IMG/VR virus record: IMGVR_UViG_3300007640_000236
Span: 1-24,074 of that record
Length of the DNA: 24,074 nt
Origin: a virus
Strand: one strand, 5' to 3'
How positions within the stretch are numbered: position 1 is the first letter of the stretch; every line of letters starts with the position of its first letter. This document shows positions 1 to 7,637 of the stretch, in pieces. The notes under the pieces were generated by a model. That model searched no databases and was not told the DNA's origin. It saw only the letters and a program-made list of their open reading frames with translations. A program made the position numbers and the translations under genes.

Positions 1-93
1 AATGTAACTGGTGATAGCATTGAAGACGTTAAAAAGGCACTTATTCTTATGCTACACGACATCGACAAACACGGAGTAAAAGACTATGAGTGA
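1..93 (+). CDS. Hypothetical protein, C-terminal fragment
   Basis: An open frame runs in from the left edge and ends at TGA 91-93, giving the last 30 residues of a protein (…VKKALILMLHDIDKHGVKDYE). The reading is supported by its 8-nt overlap with the next gene, whose ATG lies at 86, the same tight coupling seen throughout the window. The visible part is a charged, probably helical tail. No family can be assigned from 30 residues. Confidence 0.6.
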   Translation, partial: NVTGDSIEDVKKALILMLHDIDKHGVKDYE

Positions 94-331
94 TGAGCTA
101 CTAATCAAGTTTGTAGAAGAAAGAGTACATGAGGATGGTTCCTCTACTTACACATTTGACATGACTGATGACATGCACCATCTATGTGGTGAGCTAGGTC
201 TAAAGCTACTACTGTATTGTGGTATATTGAATAGATCACCTGAGTATGTCTTCGAGCTACTAGGGGAAGAAATTGATTCAATGCTGGCAAGGCACAAGGG
301 GAACGGGGATGAAGTTCATTCACCAGACTGA
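86..331 (+). CDS. Small acidic hypothetical protein
   Basis: An 81-residue protein, rich in Asp and Glu, with no membrane segment, signal peptide or motif that I recognise. The middle part (about residues 30-60, LCGELGLKLLLYCG then SPEYVFELLGEEIDSML) looks helical. It overlaps the upstream partial gene by 8 nt and its 3' end overlaps the following 56-aa gene by 23 nt, so the three are probably translationally coupled. Its place just ahead of nucleotide-metabolism genes suggests an early or middle accessory protein, but no function can be proposed. Confidence 0.6.
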   Translation: MSDELLIKFVEERVHEDGSSTYTFDMTDDMHHLCGELGLKLLLYCGILNRSPEYVFELLGEEIDSMLARHKGNGDEVHSPD

Positions 332-479
332 GGATGGTACGAAGATTGAATATGAACTCACTGGTTGGATGCCACTTGATGAGGTACTCCAAGAGTTTCA
401 GAACTTCCTTCGTGCTTGTGGCTATGTAATTGACTACAACACAGTATTAGATATTGTAGAAATGGAGGGACAACAATGA
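309..479 (+). CDS. Small conserved-looking phage protein
   Basis: A 56-residue protein. The frame is open from an ATG at 273, but the ATG at 309 is preferred because it has AAGGGG about 7 nt upstream and gives an ordinary start (MKFIHQTEDG). The C-terminal half (EVLQEFQNFLRACGYVIDY) resembles a short helix-then-Cys-Gly pattern that I have seen in many unnamed phage proteins; that resemblance is from memory. It ends 4 nt inside the start of the MazG-like gene. Function unknown. Confidence 0.6.
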   Translation: MKFIHQTEDGTKIEYELTGWMPLDEVLQEFQNFLRACGYVIDYNTVLDIVEMEGQQ

Positions 480-769
480 GCAAGACTAAGGTTTACGAAG
501 AAATGACTTCCGCATTCGAATACCAAGGAACCTCGGAGGCTGTCCTTATGGCTGGTCTCTCCTCGGAGGTTGGCGAGGTGCTTGCAGAGTGGCTCAAGGA
601 AGAGCGACTTGACCGTCACTATGGAGACCGTACTGAAGAGCTATTAGATGAGCTCTCTGACGTTCTTTGGTATGTCTCTCGCATTGCTGCGCGTAGGGGG
701 ACAGACCTACATGCGTTAATGCGCCGTAACATCATCAAACTAGAAGAGAGAGAACTGAATGGCAAATAA
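476..769 (+). CDS. MazG-like nucleotide pyrophosphohydrolase
   Basis: A 97-residue all-alpha protein with the metal-binding signature of the MazG/dUTPase-like superfamily: ExxE at residues 31-34 (EVGE) and ExxD at 59-62 (ELSD), followed by the typical helix LWYVSRIA. Enzymes of this family hydrolyse NTPs or dNTPs to the monophosphate and pyrophosphate using magnesium. Phage copies are thought either to adjust nucleotide pools or to lower host (p)ppGpp; the sequence does not decide between these. It is a single-domain form of usual length. The start overlaps the previous gene by 4 nt and the end overlaps the dCMP deaminase by 11 nt, which ties the two pool-adjusting enzymes together. Confidence 0.85.
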   Translation: MSKTKVYEEMTSAFEYQGTSEAVLMAGLSSEVGEVLAEWLKEERLDRHYGDRTEELLDELSDVLWYVSRIAARRGTDLHALMRRNIIKLEERELNGK

Positions 770-1175
770 CTGGGATGATATGTACATGAAGATGGCTTAC
801 TGTGCAGCACACGCAAGTAAAGCCAAGAGGCGTCAGGTGGGAGCTATTGCTGTCAAGGATGGTAACATCATCGGTATCGGTATTAACGGTACACCATCAG
901 GTTGGATTACTAATGATGACACAGACCCTGATACAGGACATACCTGTGATACAGTACTACACGCCGAGGAAAACCTTGTAGCCAAAATGGCACGGAGTGG
1001 CACGAGTAGTGTAGGGGCTACGGTTTACTGTACCACGGCACCCTGTCTTAAATGTTCTAGGCTCTTGGCACAGTCTGGCATCTCTCGTGTAGTCTACTAT
1101 GAACCTTATAGTGATGAGTCTGGTCTTGTCATGATGTCAATTCTTGGAATCGAAGTGGAGAAGTTCGATGGCTGA
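759..1175 (+). CDS. Deoxycytidylate (dCMP) deaminase
   Basis: A 138-residue zinc deaminase of the CDA fold. The zinc site is complete: His68-Ala-Glu70 (HAEEN) supplies one ligand and the catalytic proton-shuttle Glu, and Pro95-Cys96-x-x-Cys99 (PCLKC) supplies the other two ligands. The N-terminal part (KRRQVGAIAVKDGNIIGIGINGTPSG) is typical of dCMP deaminases, including the GxNG segment before the extra HTCDTVLHAE stretch. The enzyme converts dCMP to dUMP for thymidylate synthesis. It sits directly after the MazG-like gene (11-nt overlap) and before a small Cys-rich protein. A thymidylate synthase is not in the window. A second, unrelated-looking deaminase lies at 10986. Confidence 0.9.
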   Translation: MANNWDDMYMKMAYCAAHASKAKRRQVGAIAVKDGNIIGIGINGTPSGWITNDDTDPDTGHTCDTVLHAEENLVAKMARSGTSSVGATVYCTTAPCLKCSRLLAQSGISRVVYYEPYSDESGLVMMSILGIEVEKFDG

Positions 1176-1371
1176 TTACTACTATCTTAGCAAAGCAGGT
1201 AACGTTGTTGAGTGCTACGGTGAGGTATGTGATAATAGTAACTTTGAAGTTGTATGCGGTGATGAATGGAATGATTGGACATGTTTGGGTTGTAGTGCAG
1301 ACGATTGGGAGGCCGTATGTCGATATGTCGAAAAACGAACACCCGATGTGCTTGAAATCTGTGCTTGCTAA
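1168..1371 (+). CDS. Small cysteine-rich acidic protein
   Basis: A 67-residue protein starting at ATG 1168, inside the stop of the dCMP deaminase, with GGAGAAG about 6 nt upstream. A longer version from 1144 is possible but lacks a ribosome site. It has eight cysteines (VEC, EVC, VVC, WTC, LGC, AVC, EIC, CAC) and is rich in Trp, Asp and Glu. Spacing of the cysteines is irregular, so a metal-binding or disulfide fold is possible but no known zinc-ribbon pattern fits. It is the last gene before the promoter at 1392. Function unknown. Confidence 0.6.
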   Translation: MADYYYLSKAGNVVECYGEVCDNSNFEVVCGDEWNDWTCLGCSADDWEAVCRYVEKRTPDVLEICAC

Positions 1372-1391
1372 GTTAAAGAAACTGTTAAAGT

Positions 1392-1411
1392 AAAATACGA
1401 CGACCTAATGA
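1392..1411 (+). promoter_or_regulatory. T7-like phage RNA polymerase promoter (site 1)
   Basis: The 20-mer AAAATACGACGACCTAATGA lies in an 81-nt gap between genes and matches a second intergenic 20-mer (12291-12310) at 18 of 20 positions. In register with the T7 promoter it keeps AATACGAC, then CTA, then a G where T7 transcription begins (about 1410). The differences from T7 fall mainly at the two positions after ACGAC and in the TATA part. It would drive the exonuclease-to-reductase genes. The cognate polymerase gene is not in the window. Confidence 0.75.
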
Positions 1412-1452
1412 CTAAATGGGTCCGTTAAATATAATTATTAAGGAGGTCTATT

Positions 1453-2163
1453 ATGACCTTAGCAATCTATGATGGAGATGCACTTCTATATCAGGCTATC
1501 TGGGGAAATGAAAACCTAGAAGATGCTAAGTCTAAGTTTTCATCTATTTTTGATGAATTACAAGAATCAGTATTTGCCTCTGATCACTGCATGGCCCTCG
1601 GAGGACCAAACAATTTTCGTTTAGTTCTTCATCCCGGTTATAAGGGACACAGGAAGAAGAACAATAAGCCTGATTGGTTTGATGACCTCAAACTATGGGC
1701 TTCAGAACTTCCCGGTAGCCACTTATGTGATGGTTATGAAGCAGATGACCAAGTGCGTATCTGGGCTTTAGAGGCTGATAAGGCAGGTGTTAATCGTGTT
1801 GTTATCACAGAAGACAAAGACCTAGACTGCATCCCCGGATGGCACTTCAAACCTCGTGCTCGTGTATTGTATGAGGTAGAAGAAAGCTATGCAGAATACT
1901 TTTACTGGAAACAGGTTCTTATGGGTGATAGTACGGATGCTATTCCGGGAATCCCGCGTTGTGGACCCGTTAAGGCTGACAAGCTATTCCACGGGCTTAC
2001 TGAACACAAAGACCTGAAAGCTGCTGTATGTAGGGCTTACCATGACTATTATGGAGAAGATGGTTATAATGCCTTGATCTGGAATGGTCGATTGATCCAT
2101 ATCTGGCGTCATATGAATGACCACTTTAGTATCTCTAGGGAACGTTACGATGCCTCAATCTGA
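1453..2163 (+). CDS. 5'-3' exonuclease (T7 gp6 / FEN-like)
   Basis: A 236-residue metal-dependent nuclease of the 5'-3' exonuclease (PIN-like) superfamily. Visible acidic metal ligands are Asp7 and Asp9 (YDGD), the YEADDQ cluster near residue 95, and EDKDLD near 121; these are followed by the helix-hairpin-helix-like DNA-binding segment GDSTDAIPGIPRCGPVKA. YKGHRKKNN is the basic arch segment seen in phage members. In T7-like phages such enzymes remove RNA primers, take part in recombination and degrade host DNA. The start is decided by a strong AAGGAGGT at 1440-1447. It is the first gene after the T7-like promoter, and its end overlaps the GIY-YIG-like gene by 14 nt. Confidence 0.85.
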   Translation: MTLAIYDGDALLYQAIWGNENLEDAKSKFSSIFDELQESVFASDHCMALGGPNNFRLVLHPGYKGHRKKNNKPDWFDDLKLWASELPGSHLCDGYEADDQVRIWALEADKAGVNRVVITEDKDLDCIPGWHFKPRARVLYEVEESYAEYFYWKQVLMGDSTDAIPGIPRCGPVKADKLFHGLTEHKDLKAAVCRAYHDYYGEDGYNALIWNGRLIHIWRHMNDHFSISRERYDASI

Positions 2164-2608
2164 TATTGGACATTGGAAGTGTTCTTTCGAGTTTGAACCT
2201 AGCAAGTGGTTCGGCTTCTTGTATTGTATTCAGAATACTGTAACTAACCAGTTCTATCTTGGAAAAAAGCAATTCAGGAATATGGGCAAGAAGTCTTCAA
2301 AACACTATGGTAAAGAGATGAGCTGGAGAACTTATACTGGCTCATCAACTCACCTGAATAATGACATTAAGAAGTATGGGCATGATAAGTTCAAGTTCGT
2401 AATCATTGATGTTTACAAAACAAGGAGTGGCCTTTCATACGCTGAAGCCTTCGTTCAAATGCTTGTTGAATGTATGACAACCTACTTAGAAGATGGTAAG
2501 ACGCCTCGTTGGTATAATCGACAAGTGGCAGCTATTCGCTTTGTAACCAAGGAGACTCCTACCGAGCGTACTAGGAACTTTATCAAGAATGTAAAAAGGA
2601 AGTATTAA
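2150..2608 (+). CDS. GIY-YIG-like nuclease, possible free-standing homing endonuclease
   Basis: A 152-residue protein starting at ATG 2150 (AGGGAA about 7 nt upstream); an in-frame ATG at 2117 has poorer support. Near the N-terminus it reads GFLYCIQNTVTNQFYLGKKQF, a variant of the GIY-(10-12)-YIG motif, followed by TYTGSSTHLNNDIKKYG, as in phage GIY-YIG endonucleases of the Seg type. A candidate catalytic Glu lies in YAEAF. The C-terminal third is basic and could bind DNA. In phages such proteins are mostly selfish homing nucleases, sometimes host-DNA nucleases. It lies between the exonuclease and primase genes without disrupting either. Confidence 0.6.
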   Translation: MPQSDIGHWKCSFEFEPSKWFGFLYCIQNTVTNQFYLGKKQFRNMGKKSSKHYGKEMSWRTYTGSSTHLNNDIKKYGHDKFKFVIIDVYKTRSGLSYAEAFVQMLVECMTTYLEDGKTPRWYNRQVAAIRFVTKETPTERTRNFIKNVKRKY

Positions 2609-2802
2609 TGTATAACCTATCTATTGCGCTATACTGGTCTAAGTTAGTAGCCCTACTACTCGGGTTAGCTAACGCTTTAGAAGTGATCCCCGGTAATCCA
2701 CTTTCTAGTGTAATCCTGTTTTTGCTTTTCCAAGAGCTTTCAGAGTTATTCATGATAGTACACATTAAAGGATCAACAAATAATGGGACGGATAGTAAAT
2801 AA
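2608..2802 (+). CDS. Small hydrophobic membrane protein
   Basis: A 64-residue protein with a strong AAGGAAG site just upstream and a start that shares one base with the previous stop (TAATG). Two hydrophobic stretches are visible: about residues 5-25 (SIALYWSKLVALLLGLANAL) and 33-52 (SSVILFLLFQELSELFMIVH), so one or two membrane passes are likely. The polar tail overlaps the primase start by 20 nt in another frame. Function unknown; a small inner-membrane protein inside a replication cluster could be an accessory factor, but nothing in the sequence says so. Confidence 0.55.
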   Translation: MYNLSIALYWSKLVALLLGLANALEVIPGNPLSSVILFLLFQELSELFMIVHIKGSTNNGTDSK

Positions 2803-4435
2803 AAACCAACCATGCGAGAAATGTGGAAGTAGTGACGCCAAGCAAGTCTACGAGGACAATTCTGCATTTTGCTTCTCATGTAGGTCTAACTACCCAGCTC
2901 CGAGAGAAGGTAGAACTATGAAACAAGAAGACTTCGAAGCGGTAGAAGACGACTCTTGGCTTTCCGTTACGGAGATTGCGTCAGAGTACCCTACTCGTGG
3001 TTTTAAGGAACGTAACATCTATAAACAAGTCGCCGAACATTACGGTGTAAAGGTGTCTTATGACCTTGATGGTGTTATTGATACCCACTACTACCCTTAC
3101 TGTATAAAAGATGCTATTGTAGGTTATAAGATTCGTAAGCTGCCTAAAGAGTTTACCTCCGTGGGTAAAGTCCGGGGTGGTCTCTTCGGTATGCAGAACT
3201 ACAACGGTGGTAAGCGACTTGTTATCACTGAAGGTGAGCTTGATGCTATGGCAGTTCAGTCTGCTTGGTATAAAAAATATAAGACCTTCTACCCTGTCGT
3301 GTCACTTCGTTCAGCGTCCTCTGTCAAAGATCTAATCGAACTACGTGACTGGGTTCGTAACTTTAACGAAGTAATCCTGTGGATGGACAAGGATGATGCT
3401 GGTGAAACTGCGCTAAAAGAAGCTGCCCGTATCATCGGTTATGACAAAATCAAGGTTGTTCGTACGGCTGAGAAGGATGCTTGTGACCTGTGGATCAAGG
3501 AACCAGATAAGGTTCTTACTTCCATTTATGATGCTACCAGCTTCACACCTGCTGGTATCTTAACTAAGGATCAACTCTGGTCTCAACTAGAAAAGTATAA
3601 TGAGATTGAGTCGGTGCCTTATCCACCCTTTATGACAGGCCTAAATGAAAAGCTAAAGGGGATGCGCTTCGGCGAGATTACTCTCTGGACTAGTGGTACA
3701 GGTAGTGGTAAGTCGACGCTCCTTCGGGAGATCGCTGTACATCTACTTCAAACGACTGAGGACAAGGTAGGTATCGTATCTCTAGAAGAAAGCCCCGCCG
3801 AGACAGCCCGTAAGATGGCTGGTATGGCTATTAATCGAAACCCTGCAAAAGAGGAAATTTCGCTAGATGAACTTAAAGTTGGTTATGACAAACTTTTTGG
3901 TAGTGATCGCGTACTTGTCTTGGACCATCAAGGTAGTATCAGTGACGGTTCTATTATGGACTTTTTGGAGTATATGTGCCTTTCTGGAGCTAAGTACATC
4001 TTTGTTGACCACATCACAATCTTGGCTTCGGAAGGAGCAGAAGGTCTTACTGGAAACGAAGCCGTGGACCTGATTATGAACCAACTACTACGTTTGGTCA
4101 AGAAATACAATGTATGGATTGGCTTGATCAGTCACCTTCGAAAGACTGATAATAAGGGTAAATCCTTTGAAGAAGGGAAGCTCCCCTCTCTAGATGACAT
4201 CCGTGGTTCAGGTTCTATTAAGCAGATTTCGATGGATGTAATTGCCTTCGCCCGTGACGTAGGTTCAGATAGCCACGAAGAGCGTAACACTATCGTGACA
4301 AAGGTCCTGAAGTGCCGTTATACAGGTCTTACAGGGCCTAGCGGTAGCCTTAAATACGATTTCGATACAGGACGCCTCTCGGCGGGTCCTGATTACACCG
4401 GAGAAAACTATGATCAAGGGTTCCAGCGAGTATGA
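2783..4435 (+). CDS. DNA primase-helicase (T7 gp4-like)
   Basis: A 550-residue bifunctional replication protein. In order: an N-terminal zinc ribbon (Cys11/Cys14 and Cys30/Cys33), a TOPRIM primase domain with ITEGELDAMA near residues 148-157 and WMDKDDAG near 200-207, a linker, and a RecA-type DnaB-like helicase with Walker A GTGSGKST beginning near 305, Walker B YIFVDH near 405-410, and the DIRGSGSIKQ segment near 475. T7 gp4 (566 aa) has the same plan. It makes RNA primers and unwinds the fork as a hexamer. An internal ATG at 2918 (Met46), with its own AGAAGG, lies just past the zinc ribbon and would give a helicase form without it, as in T7 gp4B. The stop overlaps the next gene by ATGA. 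Confidence 0.93.
   Translation: MGRIVNKNQPCEKCGSSDAKQVYEDNSAFCFSCRSNYPAPREGRTMKQEDFEAVEDDSWLSVTEIASEYPTRGFKERNIYKQVAEHYGVKVSYDLDGVIDTHYYPYCIKDAIVGYKIRKLPKEFTSVGKVRGGLFGMQNYNGGKRLVITEGELDAMAVQSAWYKKYKTFYPVVSLRSASSVKDLIELRDWVRNFNEVILWMDKDDAGETALKEAARIIGYDKIKVVRTAEKDACDLWIKEPDKVLTSIYDATSFTPAGILTKDQLWSQLEKYNEIESVPYPPFMTGLNEKLKGMRFGEITLWTSGTGSGKSTLLREIAVHLLQTTEDKVGIVSLEESPAETARKMAGMAINRNPAKEEISLDELKVGYDKLFGSDRVLVLDHQGSISDGSIMDFLEYMCLSGAKYIFVDHITILASEGAEGLTGNEAVDLIMNQLLRLVKKYNVWIGLISHLRKTDNKGKSFEEGKLPSLDDIRGSGSIKQISMDVIAFARDVGSDSHEERNTIVTKVLKCRYTGLTGPSGSLKYDFDTGRLSAGPDYTGENYDQGFQRV
2905..2920 (+). promoter_or_regulatory. Internal ribosome site and start for short primase-helicase form
   Basis: AGAAGG at 2905-2910 stands 7 nt before an in-frame ATG at 2918, which is Met46 of the primase-helicase. 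Everything before it encodes the zinc ribbon. T7 gene 4 uses an in-frame internal start placed in the same way to make the helicase-only 4B form. Use of this site is inferred. Confidence 0.5.
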
Positions 4436-4656
4436 AGACTAATTATATGACAGAAAATGAACTTGTCTATATTAGCCTCATTATGCAACTACTAATAGAT
4501 GGCAAGGCTAATCTGAACAACCTTAGCCCCGGTGTAAAAGGATTCTTAGAAGGAGTCATTAAGGAACACAACAGGGATCCCGAAGAAGAACTAAACTTTA
4601 ACCTATACCATTATGCAACAGTAGCTTTTAACCAAGATAAAGAAGGAATGAACTAG
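4432..4656 (+). CDS. Hypothetical protein
   Basis: A 74-residue protein coupled to the primase-helicase by an ATGA overlap and to the next gene by a one-base overlap of its TAG with a GTG start. It appears mostly helical (ENELVYISLIMQLLIDG, then VKGFLEGVIKEH) with an acidic, Asn-rich end. No motif is recognised. Position between primase-helicase and reductase genes suggests a replication accessory protein at most. Confidence 0.6.
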   Translation: MKTNYMTENELVYISLIMQLLIDGKANLNNLSPGVKGFLEGVIKEHNRDPEEELNFNLYHYATVAFNQDKEGMN

Positions 4657-4964
4657 TGAAAAAACTAAACGTTGAGCTAGACCCTAAGTTCGAGAAGGCT
4701 TGGGAGTATGTAAATAATAAGATGTACAATATCGAGAGTGTCGAGGACGTTAAGTTCTTTCTCTTTGAAAAACCAAGCATGGCCGTCCGATGGACAGCTG
4801 AAGAGCGTGAGTTCATGCTAGATGCTTGGTATGTAATTAAAACAGGTACTTGTTCACCAGAGAATAAGATGGTGCATGAGTCAGAAGAAGAAGTCGAAGA
4901 AGTTGTCAAAGATAGCCCCGAGTATACATCAAAGACAAAAAAGAAACGCAAAACTAAAAAATAA
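4656..4964 (+). CDS. Hypothetical protein with acidic and lysine-rich tail
   Basis: A 102-residue protein with a GTG start, chosen because AAGGA at 4643-4647 lies 8 nt upstream and the previous stop is adjacent. The first ~70 residues look like a small helical domain (ELDPKFEKAWEYV, EEREFMLDAWYVI). The tail changes from an acidic run (SEEEVEEVV) to a strongly basic end (TKKKRKTKK). Such a polar tail suggests contact with nucleic acid or with another protein, but no family is recognised. Confidence 0.6.
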   Translation: MKKLNVELDPKFEKAWEYVNNKMYNIESVEDVKFFLFEKPSMAVRWTAEEREFMLDAWYVIKTGTCSPENKMVHESEEEVEEVVKDSPEYTSKTKKKRKTKK

Positions 4965-4976
4965 TAAGAGGTTACT

Positions 4977-6722
4977 ATGACTGTAGAGAACGGAAATAAA
5001 ATGGCTAACACATACTACGAAGGGCCTAAGCTGCCTATTTCCATCGAAATTGATGAAATAAAATACCGAGATGGGGATGAAACCTTTGACGGTAAGATTC
5101 GACGACTAGCTCGTTCGATGTCTGATAATGCTGAACACGAAATGGAGTTGCAAGAGATTTTCGGTAATCTTCGTTTCCTGCCTGCAGGTCGTGTTCAGAA
5201 TGCTATGGGTTCGCGTAAAATCACTAGTGCATATAATTGCTTTGTATCAGGTGAAATCGAAGACTCAATGGATGCGATTATGACCCGTGCTGCGGAAGCT
5301 GCCGAGACAATGCGTCGTGGAGGTGGTATTGGCTATGACTTCTCTAAGCTACGACCAAAAGGGGCTTTGATTAAATCTCTACAGTCCAAAGCCTCTGGTC
5401 CCGTTAGCTTTATGGGTATCTATGATGCTGTATGTCAAACTATTGCATCATCAGGTCATCGCCGTGGTGCTCAAATGGGGGTTCTCCGTGTAGACCACCC
5501 AGATATCTTTGAGTTCCTACGAGCAAAACGAAATTCAGACAAGCTTACAGGATTTAACGTGTCTGTCGGTGTTACTGACCTCTTTATGGAGACACTTAAG
5601 AAAGACGACGACAGCTTCGACTTAGTATTCGACGGTGTTGTCTATCGTACAGTATCTGCTCGTGAGCTATGGGACGAGATTATGCTGTCTACTTGGGATT
5701 GGGCTGAACCCGGTGTCTTATTCATTGACTGTATTAACTCTCAAAACAACCTATGGTATATCGAAACTATCGGTACAACAAATCCGTGCGGCGAACAACC
5801 ACTTCCGCCAAATGGTGCTTGTCTTCTAGGCTCATTCAATGTTGTTTCTTACCTAGAAAAGAAGGGTGATGCATGGGTATTTGATTATACTAAGTTCAAA
5901 GCAGATATCCCTCATATTGTCCGTGCTATGGATAATGTTATTGACCGTACCATTTATCCACTTAAGGCTCAAGAAGATGAAGCTAAATCAAAGCGGCGTA
6001 TGGGGCTTGGTCTAACAGGTGCTGCAAACGCAGGTGAGATGCTCGGCTTCAAGTATGGCTCCGAGGAATTCCTTGAGTGGCTGGAAGGTATTCTTAAACT
6101 ACTTCGTAACGGCACTTACCGTGCTTCTTCCGACTTGGCTGCTGAAAAAGGAGCTTTTCCTCTTTGGGACGCTAAATGGCTAGACTCTGGTTTTGCTAAG
6201 ACACTACCATACCGTCTCCGTAAGCGAATCAAAGAGCAGGGTATGCGTAACTCTCACCTAACATCTATTGCGCCTACTGGTACTATTAGCTTGGTAGCTG
6301 AGAATGTGTCTAGTGGTATTGAGCCTGTGTTCTCTCACTACTACGACCGCACTATCCAAACCTTCGAAGGTCCAAAAGTAGAACGAGTATCTGATTTTGC
6401 TTATCGTAATGGCGTGAAAGGTGTTACTGCGAATGAGCTATCTGTCAAAGACCATGTTGCGGTATTGGCTCTATGCCAACACTATGTTGATAGTGCTGTA
6501 AGTAAAACCTGTAACGTCGGTGATGATGTCACCTTTGAAGAGTTCAAGGATGTTTACTACAATGCTTGGGAACTAGGCTGCAAAGGTATTACAACATTCC
6601 GAGCAGCAGGTAAGCGTTATGGTATCCTCAATGAAGTGAAGGAAGAAGCAACCGAAGAAGAAGAAGGTGCGGAAGCTTGCTTTATTGACCCAGTAACAGG
6701 TCAAAAGGGGTGTAGTCTGTAA
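4977..6722 (+). CDS. nrdJ: Class II (adenosylcobalamin-dependent) ribonucleotide reductase
   Basis: A 581-residue catalytic subunit that reduces ribonucleotides to deoxyribonucleotides. The active-site segment NPCGEQPLPPNGACLLGSFN has Asn269, the thiyl-radical Cys271 and Glu273. The redox-active pair is likely the Cys of SAYNCFVSG near the N-terminus and the Cys of AVSKTCNV. GCKGITTFRAAGK near the C-terminus is the class II form; the YY pair of class I is absent, and no small subunit (NrdB) gene is nearby. A C-terminal cysteine pair (Cys568 and Cys579) would carry electrons from a thioredoxin or glutaredoxin; a glutaredoxin lies at 11381. The length is at the short end for the class. It requires B12 as adenosylcobalamin. 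The ribosome site AAGAGGT at 4966-4972 decides the start. Confidence 0.9.
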   Translation: MTVENGNKMANTYYEGPKLPISIEIDEIKYRDGDETFDGKIRRLARSMSDNAEHEMELQEIFGNLRFLPAGRVQNAMGSRKITSAYNCFVSGEIEDSMDAIMTRAAEAAETMRRGGGIGYDFSKLRPKGALIKSLQSKASGPVSFMGIYDAVCQTIASSGHRRGAQMGVLRVDHPDIFEFLRAKRNSDKLTGFNVSVGVTDLFMETLKKDDDSFDLVFDGVVYRTVSARELWDEIMLSTWDWAEPGVLFIDCINSQNNLWYIETIGTTNPCGEQPLPPNGACLLGSFNVVSYLEKKGDAWVFDYTKFKADIPHIVRAMDNVIDRTIYPLKAQEDEAKSKRRMGLGLTGAANAGEMLGFKYGSEEFLEWLEGILKLLRNGTYRASSDLAAEKGAFPLWDAKWLDSGFAKTLPYRLRKRIKEQGMRNSHLTSIAPTGTISLVAENVSSGIEPVFSHYYDRTIQTFEGPKVERVSDFAYRNGVKGVTANELSVKDHVAVLALCQHYVDSAVSKTCNVGDDVTFEEFKDVYYNAWELGCKGITTFRAAGKRYGILNEVKEEATEEEEGAEACFIDPVTGQKGCSL

Positions 6723-6748
6723 ATATTATCAAATGGAGACATGTATTA

Positions 6749-6889
6749 ATGAAATCACATCGTTATAAGACAAAGTACGGTATTCACCCAACCCTAGAAA
6801 TCACTGCAAAGCTCCTAGGAATTAGTATTGAACGAGCAGAGGATTCTATTATCCGAAACACTGGTGAAATTAAGGTAGTATCTCTATAA
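6749..6889 (+). CDS. Small hypothetical protein between reductase and envelope operon
   Basis: A 46-residue open frame from ATG 6749 to TAA 6889 with GGAG about 10 nt upstream. The sequence begins basic (KSHRYKTKYG) and continues with a helix-turn-like segment (TAKLLGISIERAEDSIIR) that resembles one helix-turn-helix unit. If real it may be a small DNA-binding protein. It fills most of the 200-nt gap before the envelope genes; the remaining 42 nt (6890-6931) show only the next ribosome site. Confidence 0.5.
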   Translation: MKSHRYKTKYGIHPTLEITAKLLGISIERAEDSIIRNTGEIKVVSL

Positions 6890-6931
6890 CTATAGCCTGA
6901 ATAAGATTCCAAACAACCAGAGGAAATGGAA

Positions 6932-7633
6932 ATGTTTAAGAACATTATTACAACTGTCGCCATCTTTACTGGCTCCACTATTGGGGCTTTTAGTGAGGTA
7001 ATTGACTATATGGAACACTCAATGTACGGTGAGGTGGTTCTATTCGCGGGTAAGATTGAAGAAGGATCTTCTGATCGCCTAGAGGTGTTCCTCACTACTC
7101 ATCCTACTGCAAAATCAATCATTCTTGTGTCACCGGGCGGTTCTAGCGAAGAGGGATATAAAATCGCTGAAGTCCTATCAGATCATAGTATGACTGCTAT
7201 TGTACCTGACGGTTACACCTGTCTGAGTGCCTGTGCAGTCGGGTTTATTGGGGCAAATAACCATGTTGTAGATGGTATCCTTGGTTTCCATAATGCGTTT
7301 CTATCGGATTCTGGCCTCTTTTTGGCTGACCTCCATGAAGCTCTGGGGGGTTCCTCTAAAACAGCTCTAATCCTATTTGGTCAGTACCTTGGTGCAAAGT
7401 CAACGGTATTCTTTATTAAGAGTGGCTTTGAGCTGGAGCTTCCGATCATTATCGCCGGGTTCACTAACCCTAGTACTTTCCTCGTATTCACGTCTACCGA
7501 GGAGCTATACCAGTTTAAAGCAGCTACTAGTAATATTGGCAGCTACACTGTTAGTAATGATTTCATTGATTTTATCTGGATTCAGGATCACCTGTGGGGA
7601 TCTGAGAAACTTTCAGAGTATGAAAAGGATTAA
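6932..7633 (+). CDS. Secreted ClpP-fold protein (COG3904-like periplasmic protease homologue)
   Basis: A 233-residue protein. The start at ATG 6932 is preferred over ATG 6926 because AGAGGAA ends directly before 6926 and gives a 6-nt gap to 6932. Residues 1-21 form a signal peptide (Lys3, a hydrophobic core, cleavage expected near AFS-EV). The crotonase/ClpP-like core shows SPGG at 67-70 (oxyanion region), Ser99 inside CLSAC (97-101) as nucleophile and His120 in GFH, the arrangement seen in COG3904 periplasmic proteins, which also carry the paired cysteines around the Ser. It should act in the periplasm as a serine peptidase, or as an inactive scaffold. It opens the envelope operon; the ExbB-like gene follows after 4 nt. 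Confidence 0.7.
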   Translation: MFKNIITTVAIFTGSTIGAFSEVIDYMEHSMYGEVVLFAGKIEEGSSDRLEVFLTTHPTAKSIILVSPGGSSEEGYKIAEVLSDHSMTAIVPDGYTCLSACAVGFIGANNHVVDGILGFHNAFLSDSGLFLADLHEALGGSSKTALILFGQYLGAKSTVFFIKSGFELELPIIIAGFTNPSTFLVFTSTEELYQFKAATSNIGSYTVSNDFIDFIWIQDHLWGSEKLSEYEKD

Positions 7634-7637
7634 ACCC

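Noticed and set aside
1205-1393. 62-residue frame overlapping the Cys-rich gene
   Set aside because: No ribosome site, and it is a shadow of the gene at 1168, which is coupled to the dCMP deaminase.
6340-6357. T7-promoter-like string CTACGACCGCACTATCC
   Set aside because: It lies inside the conserved reductase coding sequence (YDRTI) and lacks AATACGAC and CTAATG shared by the two intergenic sites.
7377-7637. Upstream extension of the ExbB-like frame
   Set aside because: It overlaps the secreted ClpP-fold gene almost fully, and the ATG at 7638 has a good ribosome site and gives a normal family N-terminus.
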